This document shows positions 44,811 through 52,696 of a stretch of 64,000 bases of DNA, one piece after another; the first letter of the stretch is position 1; each line of letters starts with the position of its first letter. The DNA comes from Roseimicrobium sp. ORNL1. Its GTDB lineage: Bacteria > Verrucomicrobiota > Verrucomicrobiia > Verrucomicrobiales > Verrucomicrobiaceae. The notes beneath the pieces were generated by a model. The model ran no database searches. It worked only from the letters and a program-made list of their open reading frames with translations, and was not told the DNA's origin. Position numbers and translations under genes: made by a program. The DNA lies in the NCBI RefSeq assembly GCF_011044495.1, contig NZ_CP049143.1, positions 682,001-746,000 on the forward strand, in the 5' to 3' direction.

Positions 44811-45662
44811 TCAGCGGGCAAAACCAAAGCCGAGTTCGGTGAAGACACGCTCCGGAGTCCAGCCTTGCTCGCGTAGCGTGCGCAACGCGCGTGCATTGTC
44901 ACGTTTCGCGAGCCGCTTGCCTTCGCTGTCGGTCACGAGCTTGTGATGTTTCCACTTCGGCACGGGGAGGCCAAGCAGGGCTTGCAGCAGGCGGTGCAGA
45001 TGCGTGGCCGTGAGGAGATCCTCCCCGCGAGTCACCAGCGTGATGTCCTGTGCCGCGTCATCCACCACCACCGCGAGGTGATAGCTGGTGGGAGTTTCCT
45101 TGCGCGCCAGCACCACATCTCCCAGCACCTCCGGCTTTGCGATGAAAGTCCCGTAAGCGAGATCTTGCCACACCAGCTCGCGACCACCGAGCGCGAGAGC
45201 CTTCTCAATATCAAGCCGGAGCGCGTAGTCACGCCCCGCAGCCTTGCGTTGCTGGGCCTCCTCCGGCGAAAGACTCCGGCACGTGCCAGGATAGAGCGGT
45301 CCCTCCGGTCCATGAGGCGCAGCTCCGGCGCGGGCGATTTCCTCCTGGATCTCCTTTCTGGTGCAAAAGCAGGGATACAACAGACCCATGGTATCAAGCT
45401 TGGCGAGAGCCTGCCGATAATCCTCAAAATGCTCACTCTGCCGGCGCACCGGCTCCTCCCAGGTGAGACCGAGCCAGCGCAGATCCTCGTAGATGGCAGC
45501 CTCGTATTCCGGACGCGAGCGTGTGGTATCGATGTCCTCCAGACGCAGAAGGAACAGGCCTGCAGTTCCAGCCCGCTGCGCCTCCTCCGCAGCGAAGAGC
45601 GCTGCGTACGCATGACCCAGATGCAACCAGCCAGTGGGTGAGGGGGCGAAGCGGGTGGTCAC
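44811..45662 (-). CDS. gluQ: glutamyl-Q tRNA(Asp) synthetase
   Basis: The 283-residue protein is a truncated GluRS: TRFAPSPTGWLHLGHAYAA contains the HIGH-type HLGH, KRLAKRDNARALRTL the KMSKS-type motif. The zinc-site cysteines CFC and PGTC flank the insert as in E. coli GluQ. No anticodon-binding domain is present, which separates it from GluRS. It charges queuosine-34 of tRNA-Asp with Glu. Note two tRNA-Gln genes in the same region, but they are not its substrates. Confidence 0.94.
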   Translation of the reverse strand: MTTRFAPSPTGWLHLGHAYAALFAAEEAQRAGTAGLFLLRLEDIDTTRSRPEYEAAIYEDLRWLGLTWEEPVRRQSEHFEDYRQALAKLDTMGLLYPCFCTRKEIQEEIARAGAAPHGPEGPLYPGTCRSLSPEEAQQRKAAGRDYALRLDIEKALALGGRELVWQDLAYGTFIAKPEVLGDVVLARKETPTSYHLAVVVDDAAQDITLVTRGEDLLTATHLHRLLQALLGLPVPKWKHHKLVTDSEGKRLAKRDNARALRTLREQGWTPERVFTELGFGFAR

Positions 45663-45793
45663 GTCTTGGGGGCCGGTTGGTGCGATTCAGTGCTGTCCTG
45701 CGGTTGAGGGTTGAGCGAACGCCCAATCTCACGCAAAATTCTCGCACTCATACAGTCCCGCCGGATTCATTTTTCAACCCGCAACTTTCCGCC

Positions 45794-46321
45794 ATGCCCA
45801 TCTACGAGTTCTTCTGCCCGGACAACAACCGGATCTACCAGTTCCTGGCTCGCAACAGTTCCGAGGGCGGCAGAACCCCCCGGTGTCCGGATGACGCCAA
45901 GTTCCGCATGGAGAAGCGCGTCTCCCGGTTCGCGATGCTCAAGGGACTGCAGGAGGAAGGCGGCGATGACCCCTTCGCGGGCATGGATGAGACCAAGATG
46001 GAAGCCATCATGGCGGAGATGGAGCGCGACATGGCGGGCATGGATGAAAACAATCCCGACCCCCGCCAACTCGGCCACGTGATGAAGAAGATGACCGACC
46101 TCATGGGTGACAAGGTGCCGCCGGAAATGCGCGAACTGGTGCGCCGCCTCGAATCAGGCGAGGACCCCGAAAAGCTGGAGAGCGAATTCGGCCACCTCGA
46201 AGACGGTGGCGAGGGCAGTGATGGCACGGACCTCTTCGCGCAGACAGTGAAGAAGATTAAGGCCAGCTTTGCCGCGCCCGTGCGGGATCCGAAGCTGTAT
46301 GAAATGAGCCAGTGGTCGTAG
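45794..46321 (+). CDS. FmdB-like protein with degenerate zinc ribbon
   Basis: The 175-residue product begins MPIYEFFCPDNNRIYQFLAR, the FmdB start, but only one Cys of each CxxC pair remains (FFCPDN and PRCPDDAKF), so a normal zinc ribbon is unlikely. The remaining 130 residues are Met/Asp/Glu-rich and helical (MEAIMAEMERDMAGMDENNP; DPEKLESEFGHLEDGGEGSD). Start at 45794 is supported by this motif; the longer frame from 45521 is unrelated. Convergent with the AKR-like gene across the palindromic repeat. Confidence 0.8.
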   Translation: MPIYEFFCPDNNRIYQFLARNSSEGGRTPRCPDDAKFRMEKRVSRFAMLKGLQEEGGDDPFAGMDETKMEAIMAEMERDMAGMDENNPDPRQLGHVMKKMTDLMGDKVPPEMRELVRRLESGEDPEKLESEFGHLEDGGEGSDGTDLFAQTVKKIKASFAAPVRDPKLYEMSQWS

Positions 46322-46339
46322 CCGAAACGGGGGCGCACT

Positions 46340-46511
46340 CCCAAGGAGCGGCGTGCTTTAGCCGCCGTGGGAGCGTGAAAGGCATGCTACGTATCCTTGT
46401 CGCGGGTTCACCTGACAGGAACTCACAGGTGCTGAATTGGCGTCCATGGTCACGCAGCACTCCATGCCATGGCGACCCTTCCACGGCGGCTAAAGCACGC
46501 CGCTCCTTGGG
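46340..46511. repeat. inverted repeat, distinct family (perfect 31-nt arms)
   Basis: The left arm (46340-46370) and right arm (46481-46511) are exact reverse complements over 31 bases, with a 110-base spacer. The left arm contains GAGCGGCGTGCTTTAGCCGC. It lies between two convergent gene ends. Its sequence is unrelated to the repeats at 17.0 and 34.2 kb, but the layout is alike. Confidence 0.9.
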
Positions 46512-46533
46512 GTGAGGCCTGTGTTTTGCGCTC

Positions 46534-46564
46534 CATGAAGAAAGCCGCGTCAAATGACGCGGCT
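46534..46564 (-). terminator. terminator of the AKR-like gene
   Basis: AGCCGCGTC and GACGCGGCT form a perfect 9-bp stem with loop AAAT (46543-46564). On the minus strand it is followed by TTTCTTC. It is correctly placed about 50 bases past the AKR-like stop. Confidence 0.65.
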
Positions 46565-46614
46565 CCTCCTGATGCAGATCTGATTCGGCGGAAGCCGAGG
46601 TTACTTTCAGGAGC

Positions 46615-47739
46615 TTACCACGCCCACGTCGCGCCGAGACCCCAGCGCTCGGCCACGCGAAGTTGCCCTTCTTGGATGGGCCACTCGTCGGCGCGCGGAT
46701 CCTGGCCGGCGTGGCGCTCGCTGGCACCCTTGAGCTTCATGCAGCCGGTGTTGTCGCCGATGGCCGCGATCTCCTTCACCTCTTCCGGCGTGAAGGTGAC
46801 TTCTGGCAGCGCGGCGAGTTCGTCCACCTTGCTCTCGATGCTCTTCGCGCCCTCGTAGGCTTCCTGAATCAGCGTCGGCACCACGCTCTTCACCGGTTCC
46901 TGCGAGAGATCCCAGATGGCGGAGAACTGCAGCATGGTCAGGCCATACTTCTCAGCGATGGGGCGGACCTGCTCCAGCTTCTCGCAGCCGTGCTCCACCC
47001 AGCCCTGCGGGCGGAAGGTGCGGTGGTCGCCATCGCGGAATTTGTGCCCGGGCTTCACGTCATCATGGAAGATGCCGCCGAAGTCCACCACGCGGGCGAG
47101 CAGGTCGATGTTGTGCTTTTTCGCCGCCGCGAGCACATGCTGCCCGGGCCAGGGTTCGAAGGGATTGAGGATGATCATCGCCCAATCGATGTCCGCCGCG
47201 AACTTTTCAAAGCAGCCGATGATGTCCAGCGTGAAGCCATTGGCCGGTCCCGGGGCGATGCCCAGGCGGTCCACCAAGCCACGCTGCTTCAGGGTGCGCA
47301 GGCCGTCCCACACTGCCTCGCTGCTGTAGCCGACGGAATCCGGATTGTGCAGCATGAGAAGGTCGAATTTCTCTGCGCCGCAGCGCTCCAGGGACTTCTC
47401 CGTCGCCATGGCCAGATAGCTTGCATACTCCTCGGGGCTGCGCAGCCCGGGTTCGGTGAAGCGGGGGTAGCCCTTCGCACCCGCGCGGAGACCACCGTAG
47501 AAGTCGTGGCCCACGATGCCGGAGAGGTTGTAGGTGCTGCGGTCGATGCCCTTGAGCGCCTCACCCAGAAGGGTGTCCGCACGACCGCCGCCATACACAT
47601 CCGCCGTGATGAAGCTGCGGGTGCCCATTTCGTACGAGCGGTGGACGAGGTTGATGTAACGCGCGTCATCCAGCGCTTCGCCAAAGTGCATGAAGCGACC
47701 GCCGCTCCAGCTTCCAAATGCAGTACGAGTAAGGTTCAT
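46615..47739 (-). CDS. aldo/keto reductase-fold protein with altered catalytic residues
   Basis: The 374-residue protein has the AKR barrel layout: SFITADVYGGGRADTLLGEA, LSGIVGHDFYGG, LLMLHNPDSVGY and the long C-terminal helices. Compared with its neighbour at 43833-44744, the catalytic Asp position is Ile (FITADVY instead of FDTA) and the Lys position is in a Gly-His context, though Tyr and His remain. Loss of Asp and Lys suggests a changed or absent reductase activity. Cofactor binding was not resolved. ATG at 47739 (MNLTRTAFGSWSGGRFMHFG) fits. Confidence 0.8.
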   Translation of the reverse strand: MNLTRTAFGSWSGGRFMHFGEALDDARYINLVHRSYEMGTRSFITADVYGGGRADTLLGEALKGIDRSTYNLSGIVGHDFYGGLRAGAKGYPRFTEPGLRSPEEYASYLAMATEKSLERCGAEKFDLLMLHNPDSVGYSSEAVWDGLRTLKQRGLVDRLGIAPGPANGFTLDIIGCFEKFAADIDWAMIILNPFEPWPGQHVLAAAKKHNIDLLARVVDFGGIFHDDVKPGHKFRDGDHRTFRPQGWVEHGCEKLEQVRPIAEKYGLTMLQFSAIWDLSQEPVKSVVPTLIQEAYEGAKSIESKVDELAALPEVTFTPEEVKEIAAIGDNTGCMKLKGASERHAGQDPRADEWPIQEGQLRVAERWGLGATWAW

Positions 47740-47991
47740 GGGGTAAGGAAGTGAGAAATTGAGTCAAGGGTAGGCCGGAATGCTGCCGGGTCAAAGTGCA
47801 GGATTGCGCAAGCAGCGGCATTTCCTGCTGTCCCCGAACAGCTCAGGACTCTCCACAGAAAATACGGCGAGGCAGGAGCATTCTGCTCTGTGTCTTATAG
47901 AGAACCACGCCCTCTGCTACTGTGCTGACGAACATCGCGAGGGGAGATTCCAAGGGAAACGTCTCCAAGACAAAGCCCATGAATCAAGCGA

Positions 47992-48993
47992 CTACGCAGG
48001 CACCTCTTCTTCGTTCGCCACCTCGCCTTCACCTTCACTGACCTGAGACTGGGGGATGGGTGGTGGCTTCCCGAAGTTATCCACCTCCTCCCGCGTGGGA
48101 ATCGCGTCCTGTGCGCCCAGGCGGGTGGTGGTGATGGCGCCGGCGATGTTGGCCTTGCGTACGCTGGAGAGCAGATTGTGCGTCTGGGCCCAGTGGACCG
48201 CGAAGGCTCCGGCGAAGGCATCCCCCGCTCCCGTGGTATCTTCGACCTCCACTTGGGGTGGCGGCACCTTGTAGGCCTGGTTCGCGCTGAAGGCGAAGGT
48301 GTGCTCTTTTCCGCGGGTGATGATCAGGGTGCCTACTCCCAGGTCTGCCATCTGGGCGCGTACCGTGGAGGCTTCATTCGTGCTCTCCACGAAATAGCCC
48401 AGCAGCGCGGCCGCTTCGCGTTCGTTCACGATGAGGAAATCAATCGGCACCTGTCCCCAGGGAAACTCCGGGTTGATGGGGGAGGCATTCAGGATCGTAG
48501 TTTTCCCCAGCTCTGAGGCGCGCTGGAGGCCTACCACCACGGCTTCGATGGGCACCTCGCACTGGGCCAGTACCACATCCGAGGCTGCCAGCAGCGATTC
48601 CTGCGCCAGCACGAGCTCGGCGGAGAGGTACATGTTCGCGCCCTGATTCACCACAATGGTGTTCTGTCCCGCGGAGTCGATGGTGATGTAGGCGCGCCCC
48701 GTCTGCATCTGCTGCAGCGGCTGGATGCCACTCACGCCCACCTGCTGCTCAATCAGGCTGTTCACATACGCCGAGCCTACGGGGTCGTCCCCCACGCAGC
48801 CGATGATGCTCACCTCGCCACCCTGTCGGGCGGCGGCAATCGCCTGGTTCGCCCCCTTCCCGCCGTAGCGCGCATCCCACCCCGAGCAGATGACTGTGGC
48901 CCCGGGTTCGGGCAGGTGGGGGACAGTGAGCAGGGTGTCGAGGTTCAGGGATCCGACGACAGTGACGGTGGGCGTGGCTGCAAGCTCGGGCAT
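47992..48993 (-). CDS. rbsK: ribokinase, PfkB family
   Basis: The 333-residue kinase has PfkB motif 1 ARYGGKGANQAIAAARQGG and motif 2 VEVEDTTGAGDAFAGAF with catalytic Asp. The core VVGSLNLDTLLTVPHLPEPG start and INPEFPWGQVPIDFLIVNER follow ribokinase order. It phosphorylates ribose or a related sugar. ATG at 48993 is preferred over the longer frame to 49059. Substrate assignment to ribose rests on family similarity only; no ribose transporter is nearby. The C terminus ends in an acidic tail (SEGEGEVANEEEVPA). Confidence 0.88.
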   Translation of the reverse strand: MPELAATPTVTVVGSLNLDTLLTVPHLPEPGATVICSGWDARYGGKGANQAIAAARQGGEVSIIGCVGDDPVGSAYVNSLIEQQVGVSGIQPLQQMQTGRAYITIDSAGQNTIVVNQGANMYLSAELVLAQESLLAASDVVLAQCEVPIEAVVVGLQRASELGKTTILNASPINPEFPWGQVPIDFLIVNEREAAALLGYFVESTNEASTVRAQMADLGVGTLIITRGKEHTFAFSANQAYKVPPPQVEVEDTTGAGDAFAGAFAVHWAQTHNLLSSVRKANIAGAITTTRLGAQDAIPTREEVDNFGKPPPIPQSQVSEGEGEVANEEEVPA

Positions 48994-49104
48994 GGTTGGG
49001 AGGGAAGGACTCAAATGTAGGCGCAGATGGTGTGCCCGCTGCGCCATACATGTGATCAACGCGCCAAAAAACGCGAACTTGAGCCGTTGCGTGCAAATTC
49101 CTCG

Positions 49105-50172
49105 TCAATCAGCAGCTTTCGGGCTGACGAGGCCCTGGCCGGCTACTATCTGGCCAGGAGACGTGCCCAGTTGCTCCTCCAGGATGGAGCGCGAACACAG
49201 AATCGGCAGGGAATAGTGACCCTCGCCGTCCATGATGGTGAGCTTGGCATTGGGCATGCGGCTCGTGAATTTCTCCACCAGCGAATGCGGGATGTTCAGA
49301 TCGAGTGAACCGTGCCAGTAGCGGACGGGGTAGGTGACTTTTTCCAGCTCGATGCCCCAGTCGGAGGTGTAGATGTTGCCATCCAGCGTCATGGCTCGGT
49401 GCCCAGACTCCAGGCCCACGCGGCCGCTGCCCATGATGATGCGAGTGTTTTCCACCGAGCGCAGTGCTTCCTGATCACGAGGCCCGAGGCTGGAAATGAA
49501 CGTCCGCAGCGGCAGCGAGTCGGGAGGGAGGCGCAATACCTTGGCAGAGAGCGCCAGTCCGGGCGCCAGCAGGAGGGGGGTGTGGCGTTGCCCCCACAGA
49601 GCGAGTTTGTACGTCCACATCAGCTCGCGCGTGCCCACTTCCTTCAGGGGAGGCGCTCCGCAAATCACCGTGGCACTCAGGACGCGGTCCGGCATGGTGT
49701 GCGCCGTGGCCAGCACATACGGTCCGCCACCGGATACGCCCATGACGTGAAATTTCTCCGCGCCCACATGCGCCGCCAGTTCTTCCAGCACCGGCGGCCA
49801 GTCGAGCAGCTGCCGGCCTGGCTGAAAATCCGAGAGCCCCAGACCTGGGCGATCCGGCGAGATGATGCGCAGGCCCAAATCCTTGCCGATACCATCGAGC
49901 AATTCTCCTTGGGAGCGCGAGCTCGGCCATCCATGATAGTAGAACAGTGGCACTCCCTTCGGGTCCCCATACTCCGCATATCCGAGCCTACGTCCTGAAG
50001 AGAGCGTGATGGTGTGATCGTGATCAGTCATCATGGGTGAATCGTGCGTGATGGCTGCGGGTGCGTTCGGGGTGGAGGTGGATGTTCCAGCCTCCGCCAC
50101 GGGCAATGAAGTGCAGCTTACCGCCATCGTGCAAATGGCGAAACTGATACCTACATGAACTGGCAGGGGCAT
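49105..50172 (-). CDS. lipoprotein-like alpha/beta hydrolase
   Basis: ATG at 50172 gives a lipoprotein-type signal (MPLPVHVGISFAICTMAVSC, lipobox AVSC). The 355-residue product has a classical hydrolase core: FYYHGWPSSRSQGELL (oxyanion region), the nucleophile elbow FHVMGVSGGGPYVLA and late Asp in YWHGSLDLNIP. The late His is in DGEGHYSLP. Such enzymes cleave esters or amides in the envelope. Longer frames to 50319 have no signal peptide. Divergent from the small lipoprotein gene (257-base gap). Confidence 0.85.
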   Translation of the reverse strand: MPLPVHVGISFAICTMAVSCTSLPVAEAGTSTSTPNAPAAITHDSPMMTDHDHTITLSSGRRLGYAEYGDPKGVPLFYYHGWPSSRSQGELLDGIGKDLGLRIISPDRPGLGLSDFQPGRQLLDWPPVLEELAAHVGAEKFHVMGVSGGGPYVLATAHTMPDRVLSATVICGAPPLKEVGTRELMWTYKLALWGQRHTPLLLAPGLALSAKVLRLPPDSLPLRTFISSLGPRDQEALRSVENTRIIMGSGRVGLESGHRAMTLDGNIYTSDWGIELEKVTYPVRYWHGSLDLNIPHSLVEKFTSRMPNAKLTIMDGEGHYSLPILCSRSILEEQLGTSPGQIVAGQGLVSPKAAD

Positions 50173-50429
50173 CGCTGGGTTGAGAAAAAGAAGCTGGGCA
50201 GCGCTGGTGTGAAGGGCGCTTGGGAGCCACGAAGTGTGGGCACAGCCTATCGTGACGCGAATTGATAATCCGTTCACTGCCATTGAGGATACCAATAATC
50301 GATGGAGCCCGCGCTGCAAAAGCGGGCTAATGCTGACGTCCGCCGTGAAGGAGGGCTGCGATTTTCAGCTAAGCATCCATGCCTGTCTGCAAAACCGACA
50401 TGTCTGCGCAAACCACCCAAACCAACAAC

Positions 50430-50687
50430 ATGAAAACCCTGCTTTGTACCCTTGCCGCTGCCTGTGCAGCCTGCTGCCTAACCTCTTGTGATACTGATGT
50501 GAATGTGCCGCCTGGCGAGTCCAAGACCACCATCGTCACCCCCGGCGAGAAAAAGGAGGAGCACAACACAACCATCGTGACCCCGTCCGCCGAAAAGAAG
50601 ACTGAATCCAGTTCCTCTACCACGACGACCAACAGCGGTGGCGGCTCTACGACCCAGAGCACGCAGACCGAAACCAAGTCGAACTGA
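50430..50687 (+). CDS. small Ser/Thr-rich lipoprotein
   Basis: ATG at 50430 gives a lipoprotein signal (MKTLLCTLAAACAACCLTSC) with lipobox LTSC. The mature part is low complexity: two near-repeats of TTIVTP followed by EKK, then Ser/Thr/Gln-rich sequence to the stop. It has no enzymatic motif. Downstream is a strong hairpin with T-rich tail, so it is its own unit or leads into the phospholipase gene weakly. Confidence 0.8.
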   Translation: MKTLLCTLAAACAACCLTSCDTDVNVPPGESKTTIVTPGEKKEEHNTTIVTPSAEKKTESSSSTTTTNSGGGSTTQSTQTETKSN

Positions 50688-50713
50688 GCGAGGCTGACAT
50701 CGATTCCATTTTG

Positions 50714-50780
50714 CGCCCCCCAACTCCTGTCCATAAGGTACGCCGAGGTGACAGGAGCGGGGGCGTGTGTGTTGTTTCTT
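50714..50780 (+). terminator. strong intrinsic terminator between lipoprotein and phospholipase genes
   Basis: CGCCCCC...CTCCTGTC pairs with GACAGGAG...GGGGGCG (15 pairs with a small bulge) around an 18-base loop, followed by TGTGTGTTGTTTCTT. It excludes the upstream GTG at 50767 as a real start of the phospholipase gene. Confidence 0.65.
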
Positions 50781-50826
50781 CTATCCCGTTGAGATTGCGG
50801 CAGCCTCGGCTATAGCGGGTGAAACC

Positions 50827-52626
50827 ATGCGCTCGGGGCCCCCGGCTACTCTTGTCCGCCTGCGCTTCCTGTGGAGGCTTGGGCCATGGCTGGCGCTTCT
50901 CTTCTGCGGACTGGGAATGACAGGCTGCAAATCCGTGCTTGGAGCGCGCGCCGAAGCGATGGCTGAGTCACGCGCGGTCGCTCCCAAGGCGAATGTCGCC
51001 TTCACCACGGGGGAATCGGCTTCGACCTCGACAACGCCGCGTCGTGGAGAAAGTCCCATCCGCATCTCCGAGGTCGCACACATGCATGATGGCATGGAGG
51101 CCTTCACCGCGCGCGTGGCGCTCGCTCGGTTTGCTCAGCAGTCGCTGGACATGCAGTACTACATCTGGGACGGCGACCAGACGGGCAGCTTTCTTTTGTC
51201 GGAACTGATCGCTGCCGCAGATCGAGGCGTGCGTGTGCGCCTGCTGCTGGATGATATCACCTCGCGAGGCATCGTGGACGGGATGCTGCAGCAACTCGCC
51301 GCTGCAGCGCGTGCGGCTACGGCAGATCTGGAGGACACCCTGGCGGAAATCACGCCGGATGACTTGGAGCGCAAGGACCGCATCCGTGACCTCATGGATG
51401 AGATTCATACGGGCGGACGCGATCTCATTGCAGCAGCGCTGGACACGCATCCAAACATTGAGGTGCGCATGTTCAATCCCTTCAATTCGCGAAAGCGCGG
51501 CGGCATGGGACGCGCCTTCCAGTTCCTCGCGGATTTCTCACGCCTGAACCGCCGCATGCACAACAAGGTCTTCGCCGCGGACAATCAGATCGCCATCGTG
51601 GGCGGCAGGAACATTGCGGACAACTACTTCGGCCTGCATGAGAAATACGATTTCCGCGATCTCGATCTCATGGTGCGTGGTCCGGTGGTGCAGGATGTGT
51701 CAGAAAGCTTCGACCTCTATTGGAATAGTGAGTGGGCCGTACCGGTGCACACCTTTTCCATGAAACACCGGTCGGAGCAGCGCCTCGCCGGATTGCGCAA
51801 GGAACTGGCCGAGGCATTCCAGTGGGAGAAACACCCCCGGCTGAAGGAACTGGAAGGCGATGCCGAGACCACGAAAGCACTGCACCGCATCACCGCACGC
51901 ATGGTAAAGGCGCCGGTGCGTGTGGTGGCAGACCTACCGGGCAAGGTGCAGAAGCCCATGGGTGAGCCACTCGTGGCCGAGGCGCTGGCCGCACAAGCAC
52001 GTGGATCGGAGAAGGAGATCCTCGTGGAGTCCGCCTACTTCGTGCCGGTAAATGTGACGTTTGAAAACATGCACGAGCGCATCGATCACGGCGTGCACGT
52101 CTGCATTCTCACGAACTCACTGGCCTCCACGAACCAGATGCCCGCGTATGCCGGGTATGCCAAACATCGTAAGCGGTTGCTGGAGACCGGGGTGTCGTTG
52201 TATGAACTGCGTCCCTATGATTCTGGCACTGTGGCGACAAACGGGAAGCAGCGCGGACCGCGTACGGTGTTGCACACCAAGGCAGTGGTCTTTGACCGCG
52301 AGCAAGTCTTCGTAGGTACTTTCAATCTGGATCCACGCTCCGCGGACCTGAATACGGAAATCGGACTGATGGTGAACCACCCCAAGCTGGCTGGTGAGGT
52401 GGCGGGCCTAATCGAGAGCGGCATGAAGCCGGATCGCAGTTGGCGGCTTTCGCTGGGAAAACCTGATCAAAAGGAAAAAGAACACATGAAGACACGCGGT
52501 CCTGTGTGCTGGTGTGGCGACAACATGGAAAAGCACACGGTCTTGCGACGCGAGCCGGAAACACGCTGGGGTTCACGTTTCTTGATGCGCCTGGTGTCGT
52601 GGCTGCCCATTGATGAGATGCTGTGA
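50827..52626 (+). CDS. lipoprotein phospholipase D-like protein (cardiolipin synthase type)
   Basis: ATG at 50827 gives a lipoprotein signal with lipobox MTGC. The 599-residue protein has two HKD motifs: first RRMHNKVFAADNQIAIVGG (His about 245), second RTVLHTKAVVFDREQVFVGT with FNLDPRS after it. A charged helical insert (about residues 160-200, DLEDTLAEITPDDLERKDRI) lies between early strands. Two HKD motifs in one chain match the PLD/cardiolipin synthase superfamily; lipoprotein anchoring is unusual for cardiolipin synthases, so a phospholipase D or endonuclease role is equally possible. Confidence 0.88.
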   Translation: MRSGPPATLVRLRFLWRLGPWLALLFCGLGMTGCKSVLGARAEAMAESRAVAPKANVAFTTGESASTSTTPRRGESPIRISEVAHMHDGMEAFTARVALARFAQQSLDMQYYIWDGDQTGSFLLSELIAAADRGVRVRLLLDDITSRGIVDGMLQQLAAAARAATADLEDTLAEITPDDLERKDRIRDLMDEIHTGGRDLIAAALDTHPNIEVRMFNPFNSRKRGGMGRAFQFLADFSRLNRRMHNKVFAADNQIAIVGGRNIADNYFGLHEKYDFRDLDLMVRGPVVQDVSESFDLYWNSEWAVPVHTFSMKHRSEQRLAGLRKELAEAFQWEKHPRLKELEGDAETTKALHRITARMVKAPVRVVADLPGKVQKPMGEPLVAEALAAQARGSEKEILVESAYFVPVNVTFENMHERIDHGVHVCILTNSLASTNQMPAYAGYAKHRKRLLETGVSLYELRPYDSGTVATNGKQRGPRTVLHTKAVVFDREQVFVGTFNLDPRSADLNTEIGLMVNHPKLAGEVAGLIESGMKPDRSWRLSLGKPDQKEKEHMKTRGPVCWCGDNMEKHTVLRREPETRWGSRFLMRLVSWLPIDEML

Positions 52627-52696
52627 GATTCCCGCCAGATTTTTGCAGACCGTGCTGATTCCTGAAAACTGTGGCGCTCGTCCGCGTTAGGCGGGG

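Noticed and set aside
43671-44876. 401-codon plus-strand frame
   Set aside because: Antisense to an aldo/keto reductase with full catalytic tetrad.
46663-47754. 363-codon plus-strand frame
   Set aside because: Antisense to the AKR-like gene; no motif.
50767-52626. Upstream GTG start of the phospholipase-like protein
   Set aside because: It lies in the T-rich tail of a strong terminator; the ATG at 50827 gives a proper lipoprotein signal peptide.
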